This document shows, piece after piece, positions 1 to 12,600 of a stretch of 64,000 nt of DNA. Location of the stretch: positions 6,937,501-7,001,500 of the forward strand of contig NC_135040.1 in assembly GCF_051020975.1 (NCBI RefSeq). The letters run 5' to 3'. The number at the start of each line of letters is the position of its first letter. Position 1 is the first letter of the stretch. Origin of the DNA: Osmia lignaria lignaria. Lineage: Eukaryota > Arthropoda > Insecta > Hymenoptera > Megachilidae. The position numbers were made by a program, and so were the translations under genes. The notes beneath the pieces are model-generated. The model searched no databases and was not told the origin of the DNA. It worked only from the letters and a program-made list of their open reading frames with translations.

Positions 1-3000
1 GCGGTTGCTTGCAGCCTCGCTTCTCGGAAATGGCTCTCGTAGAAGAGGATCGCCTCTCGCAAACTAGACTCGCAACCTACGCGCCTCGGACGAAGCGGAG
101 AACGAAATCGCGAAGGCTCGTTTACATTCATTCGCGTCTATTTTCATTCTGTTCTTCTTATTGTACGTTTAGGTTGGACGGTACCGTCGAAGATCGCGTA
201 TGCACCGCGCTTTTATAATTGGACTTTATTAGCTGTCCTGGCAATTAGAATCGTCGTGGATCTTTTGCGAAATTCCTGTCCATTTAACCCTTTCCATGGT
301 ATATTTTATTTCAATATAATCGTTAAATCGGCAAAAATTTATCCTTCGACTAACCGAACGCTCGAACCCTCCTCGCCGCGATATTTTGCTTCTCTATCGA
401 CCGGATAAGTGCTGCTAATTACAGTTATTACAATTAAGTTCGTCGCTGGTGGATGTAAGGTTCTCATAACGGTGACCCACGTCCTGCTTGTTGTAAACAA
501 GTCGGAGAACCGCGACAAGGGTGACGGGGGTGGTGCGTGCAGAGTGTAGATGAAGCGGACCGATACCTCGACTGTGAGAAAGTATCTCGCGGTCATCAAC
601 AGGTAATTTTCAAATAAAAAAACGATCCCACGTTATTCTCCAATGCTAGTAGAATACTTTCATACGAAAGTTATCGTAAAATTACAATAGCTACGATTTC
701 ACATCGTAATTACACCCTTTGAAGACCTACTTTCTGTTGTTTTTAGGTTACTTTTACAGCTGGTACGTGTACAAGGATTTTCCATAGGATCGCGTGGCAA
801 TGTTGCACGAAGCGTGTGCAACAAAGTAAAAGTAGCGGCTGTAGAGGCGAAGGTTCGCTGCCGAGTCGCGGAGAGGATAATGATCGACGGAAGCTTTCGT
901 GCTAAAATATGCAGATTCGACTAAAATTACCGGACGAGTAGCACCTACTCGATCGACCCAACGACCAATACTGACCGGTGTGCATCGTGCGAGATTCGTT
1001 ACTTATACTATATGCGTGTCGACGCGGTTTCGAGCGTTCAGCGACGGCAGGTTGCTCGTAGAAGAATCAAAAGGGTAAGGTACGGTTATTTAACGTAATT
1101 AGTATCGGTGCAAGTACCCGGAGGAATGGTAAAAAGAAGAGAGCAAGCCGAAAATCGAGTAGCAGGAGGAAACGGAATAATTTAGAGACACGTTCGCGTC
1201 CTGTTTGCAAGTAGACAGACCGAGTAAACGGTCGTAGGTGAAAATCATCGAACAGGAACAACAACGTCGGGTATGCATAGTGTCTTGTCGCAGGAACTAA
1301 TTAACTTCTTTACAAGGAACGACCATTAAGTTAAAACGCGTTAAAATCGCAAGACGTACCACTCGAAATCGTTTAACAAACTCACCGTGGATTTTCCAGC
1401 GAGCATTAACGAACGGAAGAGGCGTTCGTGGAAATTCAATGAATCCCATGGCGAATCGTTCCCGATCGAACGTGAAACCCGTGAATCTTTCTTCGTTTCT
1501 ATCTTTTTTCTCTTCTTCTCTTAGAATAAACGGCTAAGTTACTTATTCAGGAGCAACAGGCAATATTTCACTAGTGCGTGCGATCCGCGTAACCTGCGGT
1601 TATTAATAGTGGCAACATTAATAATCGGCAGCGGGACGATAACTTAAGTTAAGCAGCGAGTTACGGTCCCCTGCTACCAGTCATGGATTCCGTTTCCGCG
1701 TACATATCCGCCGATCGTTCGCGAACCGATATCATATATAACACGGATAGACGACATTTCTTCCACCGATACACATCGTGGACACCGATTTTTACGTATC
1801 CTTCGCGCTCGAGGTCGCCGGGGTTAAGACTCGCGTCCACCGACCGGAAGATTCTTAACTAAAACGCTGATGATTAATGGAGGGATAAAGAGCGAATATA
1901 TAGAGGGATCGAAATATTTTTGCATCCGACGTAAATTTCGCATCGCGGTAGGTGCGATTCGCCTACGTTTCCGTGAAGAGTTTCTTTGCGACTCTAGGAA
2001 AAGTGAAAATTCCCGATCGGTGAAATATTTCCTACCCGATCCTAACGAGCACCAGTTTAACAACGAATCCGACAATTTCCAGCAAGATCCACTATCTCAT
2101 AAACTGGAAGTACACGTTTTAAAGCACAATAGTGAAGGAGAAAAAGGCATTGTCGAGTGGCGGAAACAGGCATCAAACAGAACAGAACGAAATCTCGTTC
2201 CACGCGGATCCTTGAAACTAGTTTCGTTTCGAGCACAAGCATATTTCGCGTGTTCATAGCGATCCCGTCGAGAGTAACAGGGAAATTTTAGCGAAGCATG
2301 ACTGGAAGCAAAGGAAACTGGCGCGATTTATACGATTCACCGAGGCTGCATGGAGGGCCAACGGTTAGCAACGAGACATTTAGTCGAAAGGAAGATTGTC
2401 CGAGCGTTGCGAGCGGAAGAAACGGTCAAGAGAGCAGCGAGGAGAAGTCGTCCATAACCGGGAAGCTTTTATGCGCGTATAAACGTTACGTGTAACGACG
2501 GAACGAGGGTACACACGCGCCGCCTACTCTAACCTGTTAACAAATATCCAAGGCGGGCGGTTAACATGCGTTTACGATAATTTATCGTGCCCTACGTAGC
2601 TCGAGCGGGCATTATGTTTGCTATCGAGTACACGCGTACGACCGCGTTCATATCGGGTCACCGGCTCGAACAATCGGAAAAAAAGCCACTTCAGTTTCTT
2701 CCCATTCTTTTCATTCCTTCGCGCACGAATCGTGCGAATTTAGCGAATCGCTTGAAATTCCATGAAAGGAAAAATATTTTCGAACAGGATGAAAATAAGC
2801 GATAATCGAAAGAAAAGAGGAGAGGAGGGAAAGGAGAGCGTGCAGCCACCGTGGCGTCCTCGAACTCGCATAAGAGCGTCGTAGCGATTTCGATCACGCA
2901 CCGGCACGCCGAGCCCGCTCCGGTGATCGATGATCGTCGCGAAACGACTCTGGGAACGACTCGTTCGCAGCCGATCCTCATTGACAAAGAATATCGACGG

Positions 3001-3794
3001 CAGCTTGCGAAATCGAGCAACACCGCAGCAACGCCTCGTCTCGTTCCTCGACTCCTCGACTCCTCGACAATCGAGGCACGATCGCGCTTAAACGATTGAT
3101 AAAAGCTGCTGGCCCGATCCATCATGATGCTTGGCTCGTCGCGAGTCTCGCTTCGATCGGTCACGCTGGAGAAAAAGAGAAACCGGACCCGATCGCTCCT
3201 CCTTCCATCCGGATAATTTGTATTGCTTTACTCGATCGAATCGAGTCCTGTCCCTATCCAAAACCGGTCATCGGCTAGAAGTAATTATTGCGACCGGTGA
3301 TAAATTAATATCGCTCGATATAGACTGTCATAAAGGGTGTTTCCCGCGGTTTTGTCGCGCGATAACGTTTCGCTAATGCGCCCTGTTCGGAATCGTTTAA
3401 CCGTGAGAAAGATATTCCCTTGAAATATATCTCTCTTTTCTTTTTACCCTAACATATGACAATCTCTACTATTTATAAAAAGAATGGCGAACCGCCTCTC
3501 GACAATCTCTTAACTCTTCTAGATCGCTTTCAGCGATCGTCGAGTTTGCTCTGTTACGAGCAGAGCCGATGTTCTGCTACAGATAAGAGAAGTCGCTAAC
3601 GAATTCACGCCCGAAGAGATAACGGCGAGGACTATAATTAACCGGAGCTAAGAGCAAGCAATAACCGCGAGAGCGTATTTCATTGACACGCGTTTATTTC
3701 ACGGGTAAAATCATCGAGTACACATTGGTGCCGAGCGGACACGGTGCCGCCTATATATTCCCGGCGAGAAATCGCCTGCGTCGAGCGAAGAGAG

Positions 3795-3832
3795 GATACC
3801 TCCGGTACTCGAATATCGGAACACCCTGTACA
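3795..3832 (-). repeat. Fragment of a dispersed repeat ending in TACAGGGTGT
   Basis: On the minus strand the sequence begins TGTACAGGGTGTTCCGATAT and continues into CGAGTACCGG. The first ten bases are the same terminus seen at 10.2, 15.8 and 35.7 kb. It is probably the end of a decayed transposable element; the inner boundary is uncertain. Confidence 0.35.
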
Positions 3833-4001
3833 CATTAAGCGAGAGAGATACGGGGGCCTTTAGCTCGATGCTGAACGGGAATAATAATTTCGAGTGCTCC
3901 TCGCGGAGATAGATACCGGTAAGAACGGGAGGAGAAGAAAGCGGAGGAAGAACGTACGATGGTGTACTCGAGCAGAGCGACCAAGTTGGAAAATGGCAAG
4001 A

Positions 4002-4026
4002 AGAGAGAGAGAGAGAGAGAAAGAGA
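4002..4026. repeat. (GA)n microsatellite
   Basis: About ten uninterrupted GA units, ending AAAGAGA. Confidence 0.9.
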
Positions 4027-4525
4027 TTGGAGATATACGTTACAGGTGAGAGCGAGGGTATCGCGTGCTGCAAACGAGCCGGCAGCTGTCCGCTCCTGGC
4101 TACACGCTCCCACCTATTAATATGCGACTGACCGAGTGGGACCGATGCTTTCGTTGTTACACTGAACCATCCTATTACGTCACGTCAGTCGAGCACCAGG
4201 TAAAGGGCTTCGGACAACCTTTGATTTTCGACCGCCCTATGCAACCGAGCCTAGCCAACGTTACCCACTATACGCGCCATCTATAATACCGCATCCTCCC
4301 TTAGTCAAAATACCCTATTTACCATTTGTTCATTTTTCAAGATATTTCAGGAAGTTCCAATATTCCATCCCTGGTACTCGAGCCAACACGCTCGAGGCAA
4401 GGCTCGAATCCTACCGATTCAGCCACTCGGGCTACTTGCACGAACCAGGCAACAATTTTGCGCGATTCGTTTAACCAAGGATCCGCGAGTACTTATCGCT
4501 TTTACGGATGCTAGAGTTGAATTGC

Positions 4526-4575
4526 CACGGCAACGAGCAGGCCGATGCTTTAGAATCTCGGAACGCCTCGTTATC
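4526..4575 (+). pseudogene. Remnant of a non-LTR retrotransposon RNase H domain
   Basis: The frame starting at 4526 reads HGNEQADALESRNASLST. This matches the final RNase H motif of Jockey/R1/I-type LINEs (G-N-E-x-A-D-x-L-A, where the aspartate is catalytic). The usual upstream part with W-x-P-G-H is missing or shifted out of frame, and the expected reverse transcriptase is not visible nearby, so this is a short decayed fragment. Another frame just upstream reads LIAFTDA, similar to the FTDS-type RNase H motif, which would fit a deletion plus frameshift. It could still be coincidence, as only about ten residues agree. Confidence 0.4.
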
Positions 4576-7500
4576 GACATCGCGAGGCTCGCGTGATTCT
4601 GCGCGCAGGTGCGATTCCCCTCGAAACGCTTCCACGGACTTGTCTGGAAGACAATAAGACCGTGTGTCACACTATTGTTCGCATGCAACGCAATTATGTT
4701 GTATCGAGAAGACGAGAGGAAATTCTATGAAACAAAATTGAAAAGCGAGACAAAGAATATTTTAGCTCAGTTCCATCAATGAAACGACGTCCCTATGGAC
4801 GCATAAAAATTACGTTAAGTGGATGAGTTTCGATGAGACGTTTCGATAGAGGCGGCAAGAAGTTCCGTTATCGAACGAATAAGATCCGGACAGGTGGCGA
4901 ATCGAGGCAAGGGTGGACAGGTATTCGTGGAAAAGAAGCGAACGAGCCGAGTCAAAGGGACGACTTGTTGGTTAATCGACTCCATCCTCCAGTGCTCTCG
5001 CTTTTTCTCTCGGCATCCGAGTCTCGCGTAGGCGAAACGAAGCGAGAACAGGGTGAAAGGAGGGTGCCGGTGGTGGCTGAACGTCGAGCAATCTGTTTTC
5101 AACGCGGGATAACTCCGTGTCCCTTCTTCCCCGTTTTCATCCCCCTTTCTCGGTTAGCTTGACTGCAACCGCGGCTCGGTAACCTCCCACCGACGCTATC
5201 GGCTTTGCTGCCGGGCGTAAAAAGCACATCCGAATTGAATCATTGCTGAATAAGCAGGAAAGTGGCCGGCTGACTGGGAAGGAAAGGAAGCTAACCCCGG
5301 CATGAACGAGGGTCGTTTTCCATCCGACTCATTGGGTACACCTCCTCTGTCATGTCGACTCTTACTCTCCGAACCTCGTCTTACCAATTCGCGATTCTTT
5401 CTTCGTTTGTCTTCCAGTTGGAAATGATCGAACGCTATGTTACAGGCTTCGGGTCGGAAGCCTTTAGAAATCATAAAGAGCTTGGTCAACGCGGATGAAT
5501 AGGGATTTCTAGGTTGTAGCTGACTCGAATAAGCTTAAAACGGATTAACTAGCGAGTTCGAGCGGAACAGCGTTGCGAGAAGCTAGCAGATCGTAGATTA
5601 GATTCCTTTTAAGTATAACCTTGGTTGAACGACCCTTGAGTATTTAGAAAATTATCCAGGAATTTAATATATTCGAGCAGTAGAGACAGAAGCGTGTTTC
5701 GTGATCTCTCTGACGAGTTAGATAGGTTGCCTGCGGGGGGTGTTTGGTAACGGGATGCTGCAATCTCGTGCAAAATTGTCGCGTGACGTTTTATGGAAGA
5801 TCGATCAGTAGGAAAATTGCCGACGGACATCCGTTTCGTGGAGAACGCGAAACCGAATGGAGCTTGATCGTACCGCAAACTGTTGCGTTAAAATAGTCGA
5901 AAGCTTGTCGTTAAAGCGGATCAGAGAATGGAATAAAGGCGAAGCGTCGCTTTCTAACGTACCCCCAGCTTAACGTCCCGACGCGTTAACGCGCGTCGAG
6001 ATAAACTCACCCTCTCGTGGCGGAGCGTGCGGCGCGGCTAAGCAAGCGAGGGTTGTTCAATTAGAACGAAAGCCCCCCTCCACATGGCCGTTTACGCGAA
6101 GGGTCGAAAACTTTTAAAGGACCCGAGGAAAAGGGCTGCCTCTCGGTCTCTGGGAACGGCAGAAGTCAAAGGGGAAACAGAGGCGAAAGAAAAAAGCAAC
6201 GGAGACAGCGAGGGGTGAAAGCGCGCTTGTCGGAAAATGGACAGGCAGCTTCGAGACTTTGTGCGATACACGAGTGGCCGCAACGACACGGGAAAGATTT
6301 TTACCGTTCACCGAAGAGACTGTCACAGTTCTTAAAACGTATTCTTACTTAAACAGTTACAACCTTTCAAATCATATTCGAACAACGAAACACGTGCTGA
6401 TCTCTCGTCTGTTTCTCCATCACCGAATATTACAGCGCGGTTTTGCTTCACCCCGAAGACGCGTTTCCCACACCTACGCTTGAATTGCTTTGCAAATCGT
6501 TTCAGGTTACCGAGACAATATCCTTTTTAGCAACAAGTGGTCGATGTACTTCTTTTCTGGCGAAAATGAAGGAGCGAACGCGTATAGGTCTCCGTCGTCC
6601 ATTTTCCGCCCGCTTGCCCAATACTCCAGTCCGTTAACGTTTTCGTCAGGGTTTCGATCAAGCGTATCCCGCAGCATCCGCTCGTCTTCAATGACTCGTA
6701 ACCGATGATCGCGTAGTTCGGAAATCAATTGCTGTTTCCAGCGGGGAGAAACGCGATGGCAGTGGAACGGCAGCCACGGGGTTCCAAGCAGGCATGGAAG
6801 AAAAGGACGCGGTGCACGTGTCCAGTCGATACGGGATGCACGTGTCGCGTGTTTCCAGCCGAAGAAAGCCTTCCGTTCGAGCGAGTCGCGTACTATGGCT
6901 GTACGAGGCCGTGAGTCGTGCGACACGAGGGAGGAACTGGAAGTAGGAATGGGGCGACAAGTGGCCTGGCGACAAGTGCGTATCCTAGGCGCGTGGAAAG
7001 CCCGGAACATCGGGGTGCTAGGAGCCGTGTGAACGTCGCAACGAGTCTTCGGGAAAAGCAGATATCATCGAGCGTCGCGTCGCGTCGCGTCCCATCTAGC
7101 GACATCTTTCCCCTCTTCGAGCACCATGGGAGCTCTCTGCGTGGGACGCTAGATTGTGGCAAGATAGTATCGCTCGGTACGAAATTTAGTACCAAGAGAG
7201 AAGGCGGTGTATCGTATCGTTTCACGCATCTCGCGCCCGATTTCGAGAAGATTGATGCCAGAGGTGTAGCTTGTAATCTGCCTCTTTTTCCCTCCTTAAG
7301 AGCAGACTGGATAAGTCGCTTGATTAACTGTGTTCATATTTCATTGACATGCTTGTAATTACGTATGGATTCGTATGGCCATTTTCGGCGAGCCCCAGGG
7401 ACTCGACTTTCTTACCGTCCGCATTTGTAAACGATGAATTTATACGCGTTTCGCGAAGATACAGAGGAGATTCTTAAGAACAGATTCATGCTAACTGATG

Positions 7501-9396
7501 TTTAACCGCGACAGTGATAAATTGGCATCACGAAGGGGTGAATCTGGCCCCGACGCGGTGTAAACCATTCCAGTTCGGGGACATTTGTCGCGAGAGCATT
7601 AAATCAGCTAATTGTAAAATCTATCGTCTGTTCGGCTATAACCTGTGATAGCAAGTAATAGGACACTCGGAGGAATTCCTGACGGACGTTATCTGTCTAT
7701 TTTCAATAAGCTTCAGAGCTTCCAGAATCTACAATCTAGGTCGTTTAATAATTTCAATTAATAATAGGAAATAATAAATCTTTTAATACGTTACAATTAC
7801 AAGATTGCTTATGAAACGACGCGACGGTTCGAATGCAATCTTGATTAATCGCGAGTTACAAGGTGAACGCGGTAAGAAGAGAAGTGATCAAGATTTTGAA
7901 GAAAGATGGTTTTTTTCGAAATCCCTACCCGCTGGCTCTTAATTAGTCCCAATTAATACGTGGCAGTAGATCAGAGCCGGTCCCCGAAGAAATTAAAAGC
8001 CGAAGCCGTAGCCGCAGCTGGCGGAGATTAAAGGAACCAAAGGTGCTACGTATCCTATGGACTAACGTCAAGATTATCCGGATAACGAACTACCGCTGTT
8101 GGAAAGCGGCCGCGAGGATTCGAGCACTGATATCGGCCTCCGGTCAAGGGGTGCTCGAGGCCGGAAGTGGAGGACGAGGGCTATAAAGAGACGCTCTTCG
8201 GAATGATCGGCCTCGAGACAAGTCCGAAGCCGGTAAAGCACAGGTGTACCAAAGCCATAATTTATAGCCGGCTAATAAATTTCACCGAGAATCTTGTTTC
8301 GTCGGTTTACGCTCGAATCTGGAGTCGTATCGGTGAAGTAGTTGCGAGCCCAGTTCTGACGCGAGGACATAAAGCGACCTCGACGGATATTTAGAGGCGA
8401 CATTAACGGGGGAAAAATAATTGTCCCGGGGCAAATGCCATTGATAAGAATGAATTGCGTTAACGGTCTTACCACTTACGATGTAAGGGATGATCAATGG
8501 TTACGTTTCCAACTGTCTAATCGCGAATGTAACCGTACAGTCGTAACGAGCGTATGACGATACTTTTATAGTACACGGTTTAACACCATTGTTGTATAAT
8601 GCTTTTCTTATGTGTTTTAACTGAGATTCCAAACGACCTCGTATAAATTTATTGGCCGTCAATGGACACCTCGTACGTCTGATTATCCTATCGAATTTTC
8701 CCAATGAACACTAGCTGGCTTATTCGTCTTGCATTCTAAGAACGCTCAACTTGGAGCAAGTGTGTAGCTGAATTACACACGATCGCTCTTCACCGCGTGA
8801 AGCGTTTTGCATCGGAGATCAGAAGTCGAAGTTGTCGCAATCTGTCTTGGGAATCGCGTGGAATTCCACGGACGTGCTTCGCGAGTCGCACGGCAGCCAG
8901 CCTCGTTCCGCTTCTCATTTCATTTTCACGACGATGCTCGCTCGGTGTCCGAGCGAAAACAGCAATTCGGAAGCAGTCTGTACGCCGTCGTTATCGTACG
9001 AATCGGTCGAGTTCTCTCACGAAGCGTGTACGTGCCCTGAGCACCGAGCCTCTTCGGCTTTTTCTCCTTTCCATCTCCGGTTATCGGTGTGAACGAAACT
9101 TTAACCATCTAATAGCCTCATCAACGACGACCGACACTTGCTACGAATTCCCAACCCTACTTTAAATAATATTCAACAACAAAGGTGAGAGACAGGTGCG
9201 AAAGAGGAATAAAGAAATTCACGAGAGACACGAGAGGAGAATGACAGGAGAGAAAAAAAAAAAATGAGCGAAGAAACGAGGGACGAGAAAAAGAGAGAAA
9301 CGAGGGAAAAACGCACAGACGAGGAAGGAATACGAATATCGACGAGCGATCGACGATCGAACGTGTTACCTATGCGCGAGTAATAAGCCTCGATAT

Positions 9397-9428
9397 TCCC
9401 ACACGGGCCCATCCTGGCCCGCCGTGGG
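9397..9428. repeat. Imperfect GC-rich hairpin
   Basis: TCCCACACGGGCC pairs with GGCCCGCCGTGGGA around an ATCCT loop, with one asymmetric mismatch. No function assigned. Confidence 0.4.
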
Positions 9429-9956
9429 AAACTCATACGTGAGCTTAGCGTCTCGAGAGGAGACGCGATGCGGCCTTTTTCAGCCCAACTATTTCGACGC
9501 AGGTGCGGATTCGATCGGGAACGCAGGCGTATTTCGGCGCGAGAACATTTTTCAGCGTGCAGCTGGGACGATAGCGCGGGACGCATACGTATTTGTCTCT
9601 GGTTAAATTAAAGAAATACGTGGCGACGTTTTAATTGGACCCGTTATTTACTTGGCCCCTGGTCGGTTCGTCGATCGACCGAACCGGACGTTTATTTGCG
9701 ACCCCAGCTCCGGCCAGCCATCCCGTTCGCAATTTACACCGTAATGCGATCGCTTGTGCAACCTCGCGTTCCGTGCAATTTTAGAAGGCGAAATCAACTA
9801 CGGCGTCGCCGTTCGACTACACCAGCCTCTTTTAATGTTTTAATTTTCAAAGTGTATTAAAATCGCCCGGAGCGAACCTCGGACTGGCCTCGATCAGTCT
9901 CGCGACCACGCTCGATCGCTTGTTTATAATGCTACGCGTGCACTTAGGAAGCAATT

Positions 9957-9973
9957 TAATAATAATAATAATG
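9957..9973. repeat. (AAT)n microsatellite
   Basis: Five AAT units. Confidence 0.85.
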
Positions 9974-10023
9974 CCGGCAGCAACACCGTTCCTATACGAT
10001 CCAGTCGAAGCAATTAACCTATC

Positions 10024-10225
10024 TGTACACGGTCCTTCAAAGCTATGGGATAATCTTCCCTTATATTACAAATGAAAGCAGAAAATCTATTTATTTAGAA
10101 ATCACACGCTTTATCAATAAAATTAAACTCAGAAACAGGACCAGATAGGAAAAAACCTTCGTATGTACCTTTTCCATTATCTACATATGTAGGTTGGATC
10201 AATATATTATGGTACACCCTGTATA
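10024..10225. mobile_element. Decayed short element with TACAGGGT-type ends
   Basis: The right end, read on the minus strand, is TATACAGGGTGTACCATAAT. The left end on the plus strand is TGTACACGGTCCTTCAAAGC, a diverged version of the same terminus in inverted orientation. The 200-bp interior is AT-rich and has no coding capacity. The composition contrasts with the GC-richer flank at 9.4-9.9 kb. Target-site duplications were not identified. Confidence 0.35.
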
Positions 10226-10538
10226 CGTATAATCGTTTATCATAATAATTCAGAGACGAACGTGTGCGTATAATGTACACACCCATACAAATGGACAGCT
10301 GATTGCAACTTATGTTGTGGCAGTTATTACCATCGTCCGAGACGAATTAACCGCCGATACTTTGGTGTCCCAGAATTTACGCGTGTGCAGGTACACGGGC
10401 ATGCTGCACACGTATGGAAAGGATACAGCGAAAAGGAGTATATATATATGTATCGAAGGTGAATCTGGGCCTCGATCGGGGCGTCGCAGGTGCAGGTGCC
10501 TGTAGAAATTGGCGTCGGGGCAGAAGGGAGGAGAATAA

Positions 10539-10567
10539 GTCGAAGAAGTCGAAGAAGTCGAAGAGGG
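10539..10567. repeat. Three 9-mer repeats (AGTCGAAGA)
   Basis: Tandem AGTCGAAGA units, continuing as AGAGGGAG. Confidence 0.85.
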
Positions 10568-11719
10568 AGCGAGCTGCACGCGCCTCTGACGCAGCGATGC
10601 AACCGATATCTTGTTAAACTTTCCTATCCGCTCATTCATGCCCGGCTAAATGCCTATAATTTCCGGTATGATTACAGGGCACCGTAACCAACGCCCTATG
10701 GACCGATCCATGCCGTTCCCAAGCGAGAGCTTGGACCTCCGAAATTGAAACGAAACGGGCTCCCTCGTCTTCCGTTTCTTTCATCCCCCTCTAAAGAACT
10801 AACCAACAACTTAATGATATCTAAATTCTGTCCGTTCGAATTCGATCGAATGATCGATAGGGAGCATTGATCATAGGATCATTGCAGGTTGTTCTGGTTA
10901 AGCAAACAACGGAAATTGAGACGGAGGGACAGCTGCTTGTTCTCGTTTCGAATCGAGAACTTCTGCTCGAGCAGTTTTTGCACGATCGTTGTCGTGCCTT
11001 CCACTTGGAAACACGACGATTTCAGGGAAGCAAAGAGTTGGTATGAAAACACGAAACACCTATCACGCGACGTTTCCTTCTTTTACCGAAAATTACCGTG
11101 AATCGTCGAACAAACTTCAAATCTTAGAACGACAACTTGACGTTGTTACAGGGACTTTCATACGGTTCAAATTATATCCTACTCGATCAACCCTTCTACT
11201 GGATGTTACAACAATAATTTTGTTGTAAAATGTACGTTTTGTTTTGCAATGGTATTGTTAAAATTTCAATACGTAAAAAATTGTTTCATTGATGAGAAAA
11301 TTAATATTTTCATTTCATCAAATTAAATCAAACCATTTAAGCCAATTAAAAACTACCAGAGATTCTCCCAATATGCGTAAACGTTTAAGCGTTAAAAATA
11401 AATCCGGGGTAACATTATTATTGCAACGCAATGTAATCCACCTGTGGCCCAGTGGATTATTTCAAACAAAGCACACACGTGCACAAACAAATTGCATGAA
11501 AATACAAATCGCCCGGTATGATTATACAACGAAATAAATTTGTTGAAAAGATCATCGTTGTTGGATGCTACCAACACGTGATCTCTTTCAGCTTCAAAGC
11601 AAGCACGTTGTTCCGTGTAAAAACTAGAACGCGTCTCCCGCGCTTTTTTCCGTTCGAACGACGAAACGAGTCGGTCTCGCTAACGTAAAAGGGAAAGAAA
11701 AAGAAATTCGCTTACTCAC

Positions 11720-11979
11720 CTCCTGTTGCTGAATTAGGAAGTCAGGAGCGAGTTGTGGCGGGGGTGGTTCCGTGCCGGAGACCTCTTGGAGCAGTCCCAC
11801 GTGCTCCCAGCAATCTTCCGATATGTCCATGATCGTCCCCTCCTCTTCTTCCTCGTGGAACGTCTTCAGGATAAACGGGACACCGAATCCTCTTGGCGGG
11901 ACGTCGTCGATCGGAATGAGTCTGCTTCTCGCAATCTGGTTGCCTCGTTCTTCGATTTCAATGCGTATCGAGGCGTACT
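11720..11979 (-). CDS. Internal or second exon of an unidentified minus-strand gene
   Basis: On the minus strand a strong polypyrimidine acceptor (CTTTTTCAATCCAAATAG, with a tandem second AG) ends at about 11980. The exon ends with GAG before the near-perfect donor GTGAGTAAG at 11719. The 86 codons between read openly in one frame: YASIRIEIEERGNQIARSRL first, then IDDVPPRGFG, an acidic HEEEEEG run, MDISEDCWEHVGLLQEV and a PPPPQ stretch, closing IQQQE. Both exon ends are phase 0 if the second AG is used. The methionine at 11830 has a good context (A at -3, G at +4), so the region before it may be 5' leader, with coding starting MDISEDCWEHV. I do not recognise the family. The frame stays open to 12034, so an unspliced leader is also possible. 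The gene points away from Sowah, about 7 kb off. Its other exons were not found. Confidence 0.55.
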
Positions 11980-12049
11980 CTATTTGGATTGAAAAAGAAA
12001 AAGAAACAGTGAAACAAAAACTGTCTCGATGCACTTAGTCACTTTGTTT

Positions 12050-12600
12050 GGGTTGTCAAAGGGTACGGATCCCTGTCACTCGAGAAATCGAGCTAGTACA
12101 CGAAGAGGCGCGGAAAAAAACAACACCCGGAGACGCACAAACACAGGTTAACCGTCGGACACGGCGTGTCGCGTGACCCGCGTTCTATGACGACGACGAC
12201 GGCGTCGAGGACGACGACGGCCGTCGGTGGTGGTCAGTCGGCGTGGAATGAAGTTCGCCCGCGGGTTAGGTTGGGTTAGCCGAGCCGGAGTTGCAGCATC
12301 AGCGGAGAGGGACGAGAGGGCAGAGGGGAGAACGGGAGAGAGAAAGAGAGAGAGAGAGAATGAGCGAGAGAGGAGAGACCAGCGGAACGGAGCAACGCAG
12401 AACGTGGAAGCGAGAGGTGCCCGAAGGGGAGAACCGGGAAGAGACAAAGAGGTTGTTCAGAGAAAGGGAGAGAAAGAGAGAGACAGAAAGGGTGGGGTAC
12501 AGAGAGAGAGAAGCGTAAGGCGTAAGTCTGCCCTAGTCGCTCGCTTAACCGTGCAGGAGGTGGCGCCAATATAACCCGTACTCCACCTCCGTCCGACAAA
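12050..12600 (-). promoter_or_regulatory. Candidate promoter/leader region of the minus-strand gene, with polypurine tract
   Basis: The block at 12301-12520 is strongly purine-rich on the plus strand (GAGA runs, e.g. 12330-12359), hence CT-rich on the minus strand, as in many insect promoters and 5' leaders bound by GAGA-type factors. It lies 0.3-0.5 kb upstream of the minus-strand exon at 11720-11979. The 12175-12240 part is a run of GAC/GTC-like triplets. No TATA box or initiator stands out, and the role is inferred from position and composition only. Confidence 0.3.
12330..12360. repeat. (GA)n tract within purine-rich block
   Basis: GAGAGAGAAAGAGAGAGAGAG core within the 220-bp purine-rich block at 12301-12520. 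Confidence 0.85.

Larger units (their letters stand above)
1..11719. other. No supported gene; intergenic or intronic DNA
   Basis: No open frame here has a recognisable domain or convincing paired splice sites. The longest (157 codons at 2691-3164 minus, 167 codons at 6507-7010 minus) overlap other open frames on the opposite strand and are rich in Arg/Ser, as expected of chance frames in CpG-rich DNA. Part may be intron of the minus-strand gene whose exon ends at 11720, because that exon must splice leftwards. Repeat remnants inside are listed separately (3795-3832, 4526-4575, 10024-10225). Confidence 0.6.

Noticed and set aside
4360..4450. tRNA-like B-box (GGCTCGAATCC) near 4403
   Set aside because: The T-stem arms do not pair, and no A box or acceptor stem is present on either strand.
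11772..12038. Plus-strand 88-codon open frame, serine-rich
   Set aside because: Shadow of the minus-strand exon 11720-11979, whose splice sites are far better.
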